Source: DASXRC01 sp036506795
GTDB taxonomy: Bacteria; Actinomycetota; Actinomycetes; Mycobacteriales; Micromonosporaceae
Length of the DNA: 64,000 nt
Assembly (NCBI GenBank): GCA_036506795.1
Contig: DASXRC010000018.1
Location: 1-64,000 of the forward strand
Direction: 5' to 3'
Notes under the pieces: model-generated
Databases searched by the model: none
Seen by the model: only the letters and a program-made list of their open reading frames with translations
Told to the model about the DNA's origin: nothing
Made by a program: the position numbers and the translations under genes
Part shown: piece after piece, positions 8,359 through 16,594 of the stretch
How the letters are laid out: every line of letters starts with the position of its first letter
How positions within the stretch are numbered: position 1 is the first letter of the stretch

Positions 8359-8913
8359 TTACTGCGTTCGGTCGCCGATCACCCTGCGGTGTAGCTCGCT
8401 GGTGAGGACGTGAATGACCCGGGTCAGTTCGGCTCCACGGCGCGAGGCCGCCATGTTGGTTGGGCTCGAACGGCACTGACGCGGCGTTCCACGCCCGAGC
8501 TGCATCCCGCAGCCGGTGGACGGCGGCGAGGTAGGCGGCGCGTGCCACCCTCCATTCCCGCTCGTGCCGTGTGCTTCCCACATGCCTTTGACATATACGT
8601 TCGAACACCTGTCAAGGCGCGGGGTCGCCGCGTTGAGTTCCTTGATCGCCTTAACGATGTCGATGATGTTGCCGAGGTCGGCGGCCAACGTGCCCTTGAG
8701 ATCTCCCAGGTTGATCGGGTACGCCAGTTCAAACCGTCCGTGGGGGCCATCTGCGCCGACCTTGACGTTGTAGGTGAGCGGGTGGTCGGAGTTCAGGTAC
8801 CGGTACCCGACATCGAAGTAGTATTTGATCTTTCGGCCGGGTGCGAGGGCGGTGTGCCTGATCTCCGACACCCCCGCGAACTGATCCTCCGAAATAGGGT
8901 TCGGCCCGATCAC
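8359..8913 (-). pseudogene. Hypothetical protein with apparently broken frame
   Basis: From a GTG at 8913 the frame gives a convincing N-terminal part with good codon bias (for example KIKYYFDVGYRYLNSD and the helix DIVKAIKEL) down to about base 8630. After that the frame loses coding character. Coding-like sequence then appears in another frame (REWRVARAAYLAAVHRL, roughly bases 8485-8570) and returns to the first frame near the end (MAASRRGAELTRV). The open frame also extends upstream of the GTG without a start codon, as far as a stop at 8980-8982. Either one gene carries two frame breaks, or several small genes are damaged or overlap. No family is recognised. Confidence 0.4.
8588..8615. promoter_or_regulatory. 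Inverted repeat TTGACA-N16-TGTCAA, operator-like
   Basis: The hexamers TTGACA (8588-8593) and TGTCAA (8610-8615) form a symmetric dyad, and the spacer holds a second palindrome, GTTCGAAC, at 8599-8606. It lies just where the minus-strand frame of the neighbouring hypothetical gene loses codon bias. The layout is like a repressor operator or a promoter region; nothing shows which protein would bind. Confidence 0.3.
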
Positions 8914-8951
8914 ATCGAGGGGGGTGATCGGGGCCCAACCTTCACAGCTAA

Positions 8952-9092
8952 CTACCTGACTTGTCGGCGCGGCCTGCCCTTATGCGGCCACTCCGCGTAT
9001 GCCCTTCGGCCACGGAACCTGAGGTCGCGGCACGGCTCGCCTGCGGCTGCATTGCACACCGGGCAGGCGCCGAGCTGCTCCCAGTTGACCAT
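8952..9092 (-). CDS. Phage-type small zinc-finger protein (46 aa)
   Basis: This 46-residue gene begins with ATG at 9092 sharing its A with the TAA stop of the upstream gene (TAATG), so it is translated by coupling. The product MVNWEQLGACPVCNAAAGEP shows a C-x2-C pair at 10 and 13, a third cysteine at 21 and a histidine near 37, followed by basic residues. This C-C-C-H layout is common in tiny proteins of actinobacterial phages and integrative elements, where DNA binding is presumed. The short length and the phage-like neighbour support a mobile origin, but no integrase is present. Confidence 0.6.
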   Translation of the reverse strand: MVNWEQLGACPVCNAAAGEPCRDLRFRGRRAYAEWPHKGRPRRQVR

Positions 9093-9508
9093 TACGCTTC
9101 CTTCACCTCAGGCACAGCCTTCTTCGCAGCGGCGCGCTGGGGCCGATGCCGCCAAAGGTAACCGCCGCCCTCCTCGCGTTGATGCGAGGTGACCTTGTTC
9201 GCCTCGTGCAACCGGTACAAAAGGTTGCTGCATCCGTGCGGCGACTCAACCGCCTTCTTGATCTCGACGGCCCTGAACGCCTCGTCTGGCTTCGACGCCA
9301 GGAACGCCAGCACCTTCTCCTCCCACAAACCCCTAGAGGTGCGCGGCTTGTAGGGCATCATCGCGGCGTCCCAAACTGCGACCAGCTCGGTCTTCGTCGC
9401 CTCGGACGGCGCCGACAAGTTGCGGTGGGCGAGCAGCTTGCGCAGCGCCGCGACCGTCATCTCGCTGTAGTCCTTTGTGGCCTCGGCGGCCTTCGTCTTG
9501 ACTGGCAT
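9092..9508 (-). CDS. SAP-like/winged-helix DNA-binding protein
   Basis: The 138-residue protein has an N-terminal helix-turn-helix of SAP/Rho_N character (MTVAALRKLLAHRNLSAPSE, residues 17-36) and a C-terminal winged-helix-like part (about 62-125) with FRAVEIKKAVESPHG and a wing-like GGGYLWR. Both suggest DNA binding. A strong ribosome site (GAGGAG) precedes the ATG at 9508. It shares a TAATG junction with the small zinc-finger gene downstream. Such pairs are typical of phage or integrative-element cargo. No enzymatic motif is seen. Confidence 0.6.
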   Translation of the reverse strand: MPVKTKAAEATKDYSEMTVAALRKLLAHRNLSAPSEATKTELVAVWDAAMMPYKPRTSRGLWEEKVLAFLASKPDEAFRAVEIKKAVESPHGCSNLLYRLHEANKVTSHQREEGGGYLWRHRPQRAAAKKAVPEVKEA

Positions 9509-9511
9509 TTG

Positions 9512-9723
9512 TTACTCCTCTTCGGTGTCTGGCTCGGTTAGGAACCGGCGGAGTTGCCGGGCGCGCTGGTCTTCGTCGCGGCGCAGCTCATCGAGCAGGG
9601 CAGCGTCAACGTGTTGCAGTTCGCGGAACGCGGCGTCGATGTCGCGAACTGCGGCCTCACCCGCATTGACGTAGCCCTGACCCCGGGCATGCCAAAGTCG
9701 AGGCTGCCCTGGATGCGTGCCAC
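9512..9723 (-). pseudogene. Small helical protein, likely frameshifted
   Basis: The 3' part (bases about 9512-9685) encodes a convincing helical, acidic tail, for instance VRDIDAAFRELQHVDAALLD and a run ending EPDTEEE, just before the ribosome site of the next gene. That frame has no ATG or GTG; its only formal start is a TTG at 9814, and the intervening translation is not coding-like. In another frame, a GTG at 9723 gives MARIQGSLDFGMPGVR with good codon bias. Joining the two needs one frame change near 9680. I read this as a small gene with a frameshift. Confidence 0.4.
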
Positions 9724-9814
9724 TACGCCTTGTAGGCGCTCGACGCCGACTGGGGGCGGGTTCGAGGGGGGTAGGGGCGGTAATGTGCCCGTGGGCGGGG
9801 CTCCTCCCCGTCAA

Positions 9815-10115
9815 GGGGCCGGAGCACAGGATGCTGGAACATCCGCCGGCCCCGCTTCAATTTGGACCCCGAGCTTCGCCAGCGACCAATCAGTCGCGAT
9901 AGTCCACATCGCGCGCTTCGCGCCATCTGTACCTTCGTGCGGAGGGTACGCCCTGGGGCAAGCCGTACTCCACAGTCGACGGTCAGGGCACCTCGGCTAG
10001 TACAGATAAATGAGCGCCCTTCGCTCGGGCGCCGCCTGCGAAGATGCAGCTCCGTACAGCGGTAACCGGTGCTTAGCCACCGGTTACCCGGCGCGACCGC
10101 GGGTAAGAGCGGGCC
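9815..10115. other. Gene-free stretch before the glycan operon
   Basis: No convincing gene is present. A weak 32-codon minus-strand frame beginning MWTIATDWSLAKLGVQIEAG lies at about 9811-9909 and may be a relic of the neighbouring mobile-type genes. The right end holds a perfect inverted repeat (separate entry) and the promoter region of the carbamoyltransferase gene. Confidence 0.5.
10061..10088. promoter_or_regulatory. Perfect 10-bp inverted repeat upstream of the glycan operon
   Basis: GGTAACCGGT (10061-10070) and ACCGGTTACC (10079-10088) are exact inverted copies around 8 bases, ending 27 bases before the ATG at 10116. It could be an operator for the long operon or a stem-loop in its leader. 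No T-run follows, which speaks against a simple terminator. Confidence 0.5.
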
Positions 10116-11768
10116 ATGCGGGTTCTTGGGATCAACGCGGTGTTCCACGACCCGGCGGCGGCCCTGGTCGTCGACGGACGGGTCGTGGCCGCCGCCGAGG
10201 AGGAGCGGTTCAGCCGGCGCAAGCATGGCAAGCGCCCGGTGCCGTTCGCGGCGTGGGAGCTGCCGGAACGCTCGGCCGCGTGGTGCCTCGACCAGGCGGG
10301 GCTGACGCCGGACGACCTGGACGCGGTGGCGTACTCGTTCGATCCGGAGCTGTGCCGCCCGGCGGACGAGCTGGGCCTGCACGACCCGTGGGACTGGCTG
10401 CGGGTCGAGTACGCCCGCCGCGCGCCGGCGTTCCTCGCCGAGGCGCTGCCGGGGCTGGACCCGGATCTGGTGCGGTTCGTTCCGCACCACGTCGCGCACG
10501 CGGCGTCGGCTGGACTGGCCGCCCCGGCGGAGGACGGGCACGGCGAGTGCGCGGTGCTCGTCCTGGACGGGCGGGGCGAGGCGGCCAGCCACCTCGCCGG
10601 CGTGTACCGCGGCGGCGAGCTCGAGCCGCTGTACGCACAGGCGCTGCCGCACTCGCTGGGCCTGGTGTACGAGGAGCTCACCGAGCACCTCGGCTTCCTG
10701 CGCTCCAGCGACGAGTACAAGGTGATGGCCCTGGCGTCGCACGGGACGCCCCGGCTCCTGCCCCTGATGCGGGAGCTGATCCGGTCCGACGGCCCGGGCT
10801 TCACGGTCGAGCGCATCGACTGGTCCGCGCTGGCGAAGCCGCGACGACCGGACCTAGAGGTGGACCCCGAACATGCCGATCTGGCCGCCAGCGTGCAGGT
10901 CCGGCTGGAGGAGGTGCTGCTGATCCTCGCCGGGTGGCTGCACGAGGCGGCCGGCGGGCCACGGGCGCTCACCATGGCCGGTGGCGTCGCGCTGAACTGC
11001 GTCGCCAACGCGCGGCTCGCCGCACAGGGGCCGTACGAGCGGGTGTGGGTGCAGCCCGCGGCCGGTGACGCCGGCACGGCGCTCGGCGCCGCGCTGCACG
11101 TCGCCCGCACGGGTGGCGACGCCGTGGCGCCGATGCCGGGGGCCGATCTCGGCCGGGGCTTCACCGACGAGCAGATCGAGGCCGAGCTGCGTCGGGCCCG
11201 GCTGCCCTATCAGCGGCCGGCCTCGATCGCGGTCGAGGCCGCGTCGGTGCTGGCCGCTGATGGCCTGGTCGCCTGGTATCAAGGCCGGAGCGAGTACGGG
11301 CCGCGCGCCCTGGGCCGGCGCTCGCTGCTCGCCCATCCGGGCAACCCAACCACGACGGCCCGGCTCAATGACGTCAAGGGGCGCGAGCAGTTCCGGCCGG
11401 TCGCCCCGATGGTACGGGCCGACCGGGCCGGCGAGCTGTTCGAGGGGCGGTTGCCCAGCCCGTACATGCTGTTCGTGCACCGGGTGCGGCCGGAGTGGCG
11501 CGACCGGATCCCGGCCGTCGTGCACGTGGACGGCACCGCGCGGCTGCAGACGGTGGCCGCGGGCGACGAGCCGCTGGTGGCGGAGCTGCTTGCCGAGTTC
11601 GAGCGGCGCACCGGGCTGCCCGTCGTGGTCAACACGTCCCTGAACACCGCCGGGCGGCCCATGGTGGACACCCCGCGCGAGGCCATGGAGCTGTTTGGAT
11701 CCGCCCCGGTCGACCTGCTGGCGATCGGCCCGTTCGCGGTGCACCGGCGCACCGCGTTCGCGCCGTGA
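10116..11768 (+). CDS. NodU/TobZ-type carbamoyltransferase
   Basis: The 550-residue product matches the carbamoyltransferase family of NodU, CmcH and TobZ. The N-terminal Kae1-like domain (residues 1-340) begins MRVLGINAVFHDPAAALVVD and has the metal-binding HHVAH motif near residue 127; the AGGVALN segment is near 288. The C-terminal YrdC-like domain (about 375-548) holds EYGPRALGRRSLLAHP. These enzymes transfer a carbamoyl group from carbamoyl phosphate, through a carbamoyl-adenylate, to a hydroxyl of a sugar or antibiotic. As first gene of a glycosyltransferase operon it probably decorates the glycan made there. The next gene starts within its stop codon. Confidence 0.85.
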   Translation: MRVLGINAVFHDPAAALVVDGRVVAAAEEERFSRRKHGKRPVPFAAWELPERSAAWCLDQAGLTPDDLDAVAYSFDPELCRPADELGLHDPWDWLRVEYARRAPAFLAEALPGLDPDLVRFVPHHVAHAASAGLAAPAEDGHGECAVLVLDGRGEAASHLAGVYRGGELEPLYAQALPHSLGLVYEELTEHLGFLRSSDEYKVMALASHGTPRLLPLMRELIRSDGPGFTVERIDWSALAKPRRPDLEVDPEHADLAASVQVRLEEVLLILAGWLHEAAGGPRALTMAGGVALNCVANARLAAQGPYERVWVQPAAGDAGTALGAALHVARTGGDAVAPMPGADLGRGFTDEQIEAELRRARLPYQRPASIAVEAASVLAADGLVAWYQGRSEYGPRALGRRSLLAHPGNPTTTARLNDVKGREQFRPVAPMVRADRAGELFEGRLPSPYMLFVHRVRPEWRDRIPAVVHVDGTARLQTVAAGDEPLVAELLAEFERRTGLPVVVNTSLNTAGRPMVDTPREAMELFGSAPVDLLAIGPFAVHRRTAFAP

Positions 11769-12748
11769 ACGTCAGCGTGGTCATCCCGACCGTCGGCCGG
11801 CCGAGCCTGGCCGGCGTACTCGCCGTGCTCGGCTCACCAGGCGGAGTGGAGGTGCTCGTCGTCGACGATCGGCGAAAACCGACCGGGCCGTTGCCGACCG
11901 GGCGGTCGCCAGCCAGGGTGCTGACCGGCCGCGGTGCGGGGCCGGCGGCGGCACGCAACGTCGGCTGGCGCGCCGCGCGGCATCCGTGGGTGGTGTTCCT
12001 GGACGACGACGTGGTGCCGGACGCGGATTGGCTGCGCCGCCTCGAGGCCGACCTGGACGTGCCGGCGGACGTCGGCGGCGTCCAGGGCAGGATCCGGGTG
12101 CCGCTGCCGGCCGGCCGCCGACCCACGGACTGGGAGCGCACCACGCACGCGCTCAGCCGCGGCAAGTGGCTCACGGCGGACATGGCGTACCGACGGGAGG
12201 CGTTGGCCGCCGTCGGCGGCTTTGACGAGCGGTTTCCGCGGGCGTACCGCGAGGATGCCGAACTTGCCCACCGGATGACGTGCGCGGGCTGGCGGCTGGT
12301 TGTCGGCCATCGGTGGGTCACGCATCCGGTGCGAGCCGAGGGCCCGTGGGTCAGCCTGCGCGCCCAGCGAGGCAACGCCGACGACGCGCTGTTGAGACAC
12401 CTGTACGGCGGCCGCTGGCGACGGATCGTCGACGTGCCGCCCGGGCGACGCCCCCGGCACGCCCTGGCGACCATCGCCGGCGCCGCGGCCGTGGTCTGCG
12501 GGGCCACCGCGGCGCGGCCCGGCCGCCGTCGCAGGCCGCGACGGTACGCCGCGGGCGTCGCCGCGGCCGGATGGCTGGCCGCGACAGCCGAGTTCGCCTA
12601 CGCGCGCATCCGGCCCGGGCCGCGGGACGGATCTGAGGTGCTGACGGCGGCGGTCACGAGCGTGCTGATCCCGCCGATGGCCTGTGCGTGCTGGCTGCGA
12701 GGGTGGTTGGCGTGGCGCGGCGCCCGACCCGTACCAAGATCCGGATGA
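11765..12748 (+). CDS. Family 2 glycosyltransferase
   Basis: The 327-residue protein starts at a GTG that overlaps the previous TGA (GTGA). It has the GT-A fold: VSVVIPTVGRPSL at the N-terminus, VLVVDD near 37, and LDDD near 79-81 as the metal and nucleotide-sugar binding motif. A later acidic motif, YREDAELAHRM, near residue 162 is the usual place of the catalytic base. The C-terminal 80 residues carry one or two hydrophobic segments, so it may sit at the membrane. Coupled to its neighbours, it should add one sugar to the operon's glycan. Donor and acceptor cannot be read. Confidence 0.8.
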   Translation: MNVSVVIPTVGRPSLAGVLAVLGSPGGVEVLVVDDRRKPTGPLPTGRSPARVLTGRGAGPAAARNVGWRAARHPWVVFLDDDVVPDADWLRRLEADLDVPADVGGVQGRIRVPLPAGRRPTDWERTTHALSRGKWLTADMAYRREALAAVGGFDERFPRAYREDAELAHRMTCAGWRLVVGHRWVTHPVRAEGPWVSLRAQRGNADDALLRHLYGGRWRRIVDVPPGRRPRHALATIAGAAAVVCGATAARPGRRRRPRRYAAGVAAAGWLAATAEFAYARIRPGPRDGSEVLTAAVTSVLIPPMACACWLRGWLAWRGARPVPRSG

Positions 12749-14424
12749 TGTTTACTTCCCCCGGCCCCGGGAACCCGGAGCGCGTGCGAAACGGCGGAAA
12801 CCCGATCTTCGATGCCGTCCTGTTCGACCGCGACGGGACGCTCGTCGTGGATGTGCCGTACAACGGCGACCCGGACGCGGTGCGCGCCGTTCCCGGGGCC
12901 CGTCGGGCACTCGACCGCCTGCGCGCCGCCGGGTTACGCGTCGGAGTGATCAGCAACCAGTCCGGGTTGGCCCGCGGCCGGTTCACCGAGGCCGACCTCG
13001 CCCGCGTCCAGCACCGGATCGAGCAGCTGCTCGGGCCTTTCGACACCTGGCAGATCTGCCCGCACGACGAGACCGCGGGCTGCCGCTGCCGCAAGCCGGA
13101 GCCCGGCCTCGTGTACGCCGCCGCGGCGGCGCTCGGGACCACGCCCGAACGCTGCGCCGTCGTCGGCGACATAGGACGAGACATGGTCGCGGCCGGTGCG
13201 GCCGGGGCGTTCGGCGTGCTCGTGCCCACCCGGGTCACCCGTGCCGAGGAGATCGCGGCGGCACCCGCCGTCGCCGGTGACCTGACTGGCGCGGTGGACC
13301 TGATCCTGCGCCGGCAGCGGCTCATCACGCCGAACGGCGGCGGACGCCGACCCGGCTGCGTGCTCGTGGCCCGCACCGACGCGGCCGGCGACGTCCTGCT
13401 CGCCGGCCCCGCCATCCGGGCCGTCGCGGCGGGCGCCGAGCGGGTGGTGCTGCTTTGCGGTCCCCGCGGACGCGCCGCCGCCCGGCTCCTCCCCGGCGTC
13501 GACGAGATCATCGAGTGGCCACTGCCGTGGATCGACCCTCGGCCCGACGCGCCGGACCCGGCCGAGATGCACGAGCTCGTCGAGCGGCTCGCCGCGGTAG
13601 GTGCCGACGAGGCGATCATCTTTACCTCGTTCCACCAGTCGCCGCTGCCGCTCGCGCTCCTGCTCCGCATGGCACGAGTTCAGCGCGTCTGCGCGATCAG
13701 CGACGACTACCCCGGATCGCTGCTCGACCTGCGCCACCGCGTACCGATGGGTCTCCCGGAGGCCGAGCGCGCCCTTTCGTTGGCTGTCGCGGCCGGGTAC
13801 CGGGCACCAGACGACCTGGCGCTGCGGCTGCGGGACGACATGGTCGCGGACGGCGCCGCCCGCCTCGCCATGGACGGCCTTGGCAAGCCGGGGTACGTGG
13901 TCATGCATCCGGGCGCGAGCGTTCCGGCGCGAGCCTGCCCGCCGGAGCGGTGTGCGGAGATGGTGGACGCACTCGCGGCGGACGGGCATCGGGTGGTCGT
14001 GACGGGCGGCCCGACCGAACGCAGCCTGACCGCGGCCGTCGCCCGCGACGTCGCCCTCGACCTTGGTGGGCGCACCGACCTGCCACAGCTCGCCGGCCTG
14101 ATCTCCAGCGCCGGGGTCGTCGTCGCCGGCAATACCGGGCCGGCACACCTGGCCGCGGCCGTCGGTACGCCGGTGGTCAGCCTCTTCGCCCCCACCGTCC
14201 CCTTCGGACAGTGGGGGCCGTACCGGGTGCCCTGGGTCCGCCTCGGTCCGGCCGCCGAGGCCTGCCGGAACACCCGGGCCACCACCTGCCCGGTGCCCGG
14301 GCATCCCTGCCTGACCGGGATCACGCCGCAGAGCGTGGTGGCGGCCGTCCGTCTGCTCCGGCGCCGTCCGGCGTCGGAGTGGGCGGCGGCGATCGTGCCG
14401 ACCGTGCCGGGAGCGGCCCGGTGA
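12745..14424 (+). CDS. GmhB-like HAD phosphatase fused to family 9 glycosyltransferase
   Basis: This 559-residue protein joins two enzymes. Residues 24-190 are a HAD-IIIA phosphatase with DRDGTL at 28, SNQSG near 70 and a zinc loop CPHDETAGCRCRKPEPG, as in GmhB, which removes the 7-phosphate of manno-heptose 1,7-bisphosphate. Residues about 205-559 are a heptosyltransferase-type GT9 domain with MHPGAS, VTGGPTE and AGNTGPAHLAAAVGTP. The start at 12745 overlaps the previous stop (ATGA); a GTG at 12784 is a weaker alternative. One chain thus combines donor synthesis and transfer. With GmhA and HldE downstream it completes a route to an NDP-heptose. Confidence 0.85.
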   Translation: MMFTSPGPGNPERVRNGGNPIFDAVLFDRDGTLVVDVPYNGDPDAVRAVPGARRALDRLRAAGLRVGVISNQSGLARGRFTEADLARVQHRIEQLLGPFDTWQICPHDETAGCRCRKPEPGLVYAAAAALGTTPERCAVVGDIGRDMVAAGAAGAFGVLVPTRVTRAEEIAAAPAVAGDLTGAVDLILRRQRLITPNGGGRRPGCVLVARTDAAGDVLLAGPAIRAVAAGAERVVLLCGPRGRAAARLLPGVDEIIEWPLPWIDPRPDAPDPAEMHELVERLAAVGADEAIIFTSFHQSPLPLALLLRMARVQRVCAISDDYPGSLLDLRHRVPMGLPEAERALSLAVAAGYRAPDDLALRLRDDMVADGAARLAMDGLGKPGYVVMHPGASVPARACPPERCAEMVDALAADGHRVVVTGGPTERSLTAAVARDVALDLGGRTDLPQLAGLISSAGVVVAGNTGPAHLAAAVGTPVVSLFAPTVPFGQWGPYRVPWVRLGPAAEACRNTRATTCPVPGHPCLTGITPQSVVAAVRLLRRRPASEWAAAIVPTVPGAAR

Positions 14425-15395
14425 ACCTGCTGCTCTGGCACGTACACGGTTCCTGGACCACGGCTCTGGTGCAGGGCAAGCATCGGTACCTCGTGCCGGT
14501 GACCCCCGACCGGGGGCCCTACGGCCGGGGGCGGGCGCGCACCTACGCATGGCCGGGGACGGTCGAGGAGGTGTCCCCCGAGCGGCTCGCCCGCGAAGAC
14601 GTGGACGTGGTGATCTTGCAGAGACCGGAGGAGCTCGAGCTCGCCGGCCGCTGGCTGGGACGTCGCATCGGCCGGGATCTCCCGGCCGTCTACGTCGAAC
14701 ACAACACGCCGCGCGGCGACGTGCCGAACACCCGTCATCCGTTCGCCGACCGCGACGACCTGATGATCGCGCATGTCACGCACTTCAACGCGCTGTTCTG
14801 GGACTGCGGGCACACCCGGACCACCGTCATCGAGCACGGCGTTCCGGAGCCGTCCGCGCGATACACCGGCGAACTGCCGCGGCTCGCGGCCGCCATCAAT
14901 GAGCCGGTTCGCCGGTGGCGGGTCGCCGGCACGGATCTGCTGCCGCGCTTCGTCGCGGCCGCCCCGCTCGACGTGTACGGCATCGGCGTGGCCGGCCTGC
15001 CCGGCCGGCTAGGGCTCGGCCGGGATCGACTGTCCGTCCTGGACGACCCCCCGCAGGCCGACATGCACCGCGAGCTGAGCCGGCGACGGGCGTACCTGCA
15101 TCCGTTCCGCTGGACCTCGCTGGGCCTCACGTTGATCGAGGCGATGGCGATGGGCATGCCGGTGCTGGCCCTGGCGACGACGGAGGCGGTGGCCGCGGTC
15201 CCGTCGGACGCCGGGGTGCTGGCCACCCAGGTTGGCACGCTCGTGGAGGCAGTCCACTGGGTACTAGAGGAGCCGGACGCGGCGCGCCGCCTGGGGGAGC
15301 GGGGCCGGCACGCCGCGCTGACGCGGTACGGGCTCGATCGGTTTCTCGCCGACTGGGATCGCCTGCTGGAGGAGGAAACATGCGCATTGCCATGA
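14421..15395 (+). CDS. Glycosyltransferase, GT-B type
   Basis: The 324-residue product begins at a GTG overlapping the preceding stop (GTGA). The N-terminal half binds the acceptor (LLLWHVHGSWTTALVQG; YVEHNTPRGDVPNT); the C-terminal half has the glycosyltransferase family 1/4 donor motif: YLHPFRWTSLGLTLIEAMAM near residues 228-247, with the E-x7-E type spacing around SLGLTLIEA. It lacks a signal peptide, so transfer happens in the cytosol. It is the third transferase in the operon. Its end overlaps the next start by 16 bases. The sugar used is unknown. Confidence 0.75.
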   Translation: MNLLLWHVHGSWTTALVQGKHRYLVPVTPDRGPYGRGRARTYAWPGTVEEVSPERLAREDVDVVILQRPEELELAGRWLGRRIGRDLPAVYVEHNTPRGDVPNTRHPFADRDDLMIAHVTHFNALFWDCGHTRTTVIEHGVPEPSARYTGELPRLAAAINEPVRRWRVAGTDLLPRFVAAAPLDVYGIGVAGLPGRLGLGRDRLSVLDDPPQADMHRELSRRRAYLHPFRWTSLGLTLIEAMAMGMPVLALATTEAVAAVPSDAGVLATQVGTLVEAVHWVLEEPDAARRLGERGRHAALTRYGLDRFLADWDRLLEEETCALP

Positions 15396-16594
15396 TCTCG
15401 GAGCACGCGAGCCCACTGGCCACGCTCGGCGGGGTGGACGCCGGCGGCCAGAACGCCCACGTTGCCGAGCTCTCGACCGCGCTCGCCCAGCTGGGCCACG
15501 AGGTGCGGGTGTACACCCGCCGCGACGACACCGAGGCACCCGACGTGATGCCGATGGGCGAGGTCCAGGTCGTGCACGTGCCCGCCGGGCCGCCGCAACC
15601 GATACCCAAGGACTCACTGCTGCCGTACATGAAGGACTTCGGGCGGTGGCTCGCGGAGCAGTGGCGGACCGGGAGCTGGGCGCCGGACGTGGCGCACGCC
15701 CACTTCTGGATGAGCGGCCTCGCCGCGGTGACGGCGGCCCGACGGCTCGACCTCCCGGTGGTACAGACCTATCACGCGCTCGGCTCGGTAAAGCGCCGCC
15801 ACCAGGGCTCGGCGGACACGAGCCCGCCCGGCCGGATCGGCTACGAGCGGGCACTCGGCCGCGCGGTCGACCAGGTCGTCGCGCAGTGCCAGGACGAGGT
15901 CGGCGAGCTGATCCGGCTGGGCGTGCCGCGTACCCGGATCGCGGTCATACCCTCCGGTGTGGACCTGGACAGGTTCACACCGGCCGGGCCGGCCGCGCCG
16001 CGCGACCCCAGTCGACCGCGCATCCTGTCGGTTGGCCGCATGGTCGAACGCAAGGGCTTCACCGACCTGATCAAGGCCATGCGCGTCGTGCCCCGGGCCG
16101 AATGCGTCGTCGTCGGCGGCCCGCCGGCCGAGGAGCTGGCCAGTGACCCGGTCGCGTGCAAGCTGCGGGCTCTCGCGGACCGATGCAAGGTCTCGGACCG
16201 GCTCCGCCTGGTCGGCGGCGTTCCGCGCGAGGAGATGCCGCGCTGGTACCGGTCGGCCGACGTGCTCGCCTGCTCGCCGTGGTATGAGCCGTTCGGGCTC
16301 ACGCCGCTCGAGGCGATGGCGTGCGGCGTGCCGGTCGTGGCGACGGCCGTGGGCGGGCTGACCGACACCGTCGTGGACGGGCTCACCGGCGACCTCGTCC
16401 GGCCCCGCGACCCGCGGGCGCTCGGCACCGTCCTGCGCCGCCTGCTCGGCGACCCGATGCGCCGACTGGCCTACGCGACGGCCGCGCTCGACCGGGCCCG
16501 GCAGGTGTACTCCTGGCGCCGCTGCGCCGCCCAGCTGAACTCGCTCTACGCGTCCGTTGGCCTGCTGCGCCGGCCGAATCCGGCGGTTGCGTGA
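15380..16594 (+). CDS. Family 4 glycosyltransferase, sucrose-phosphate-synthase-like
   Basis: The 404-residue protein has the GT4 two-domain layout. The N-terminus HASPLATLGGVDAGGQN (about 8-24) is typical of the sucrose-phosphate-synthase/MshA-like branch. IPSGVDLDRFTP starts the donor domain near 192, and the E-x7-E motif lies in PFGLTPLEAMACGVPVV near 303. The ATG at 15380 has a very strong ribosome site (GGAGGAGGAAAC), which suggests higher expression from this point in the operon. The stop overlaps the following ATG (TGATG). The acceptor is unknown; it could equally be a lipid or the growing glycan. Confidence 0.85.
   Translation: MRIAMISEHASPLATLGGVDAGGQNAHVAELSTALAQLGHEVRVYTRRDDTEAPDVMPMGEVQVVHVPAGPPQPIPKDSLLPYMKDFGRWLAEQWRTGSWAPDVAHAHFWMSGLAAVTAARRLDLPVVQTYHALGSVKRRHQGSADTSPPGRIGYERALGRAVDQVVAQCQDEVGELIRLGVPRTRIAVIPSGVDLDRFTPAGPAAPRDPSRPRILSVGRMVERKGFTDLIKAMRVVPRAECVVVGGPPAEELASDPVACKLRALADRCKVSDRLRLVGGVPREEMPRWYRSADVLACSPWYEPFGLTPLEAMACGVPVVATAVGGLTDTVVDGLTGDLVRPRDPRALGTVLRRLLGDPMRRLAYATAALDRARQVYSWRRCAAQLNSLYASVGLLRRPNPAVA

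Noticed and set aside
8588..8615. A tRNA-derived attachment site, suggested by GTTCGAAC
   Set aside because: The flanks do not form a T-arm or acceptor stem and no integrase or second copy is present.
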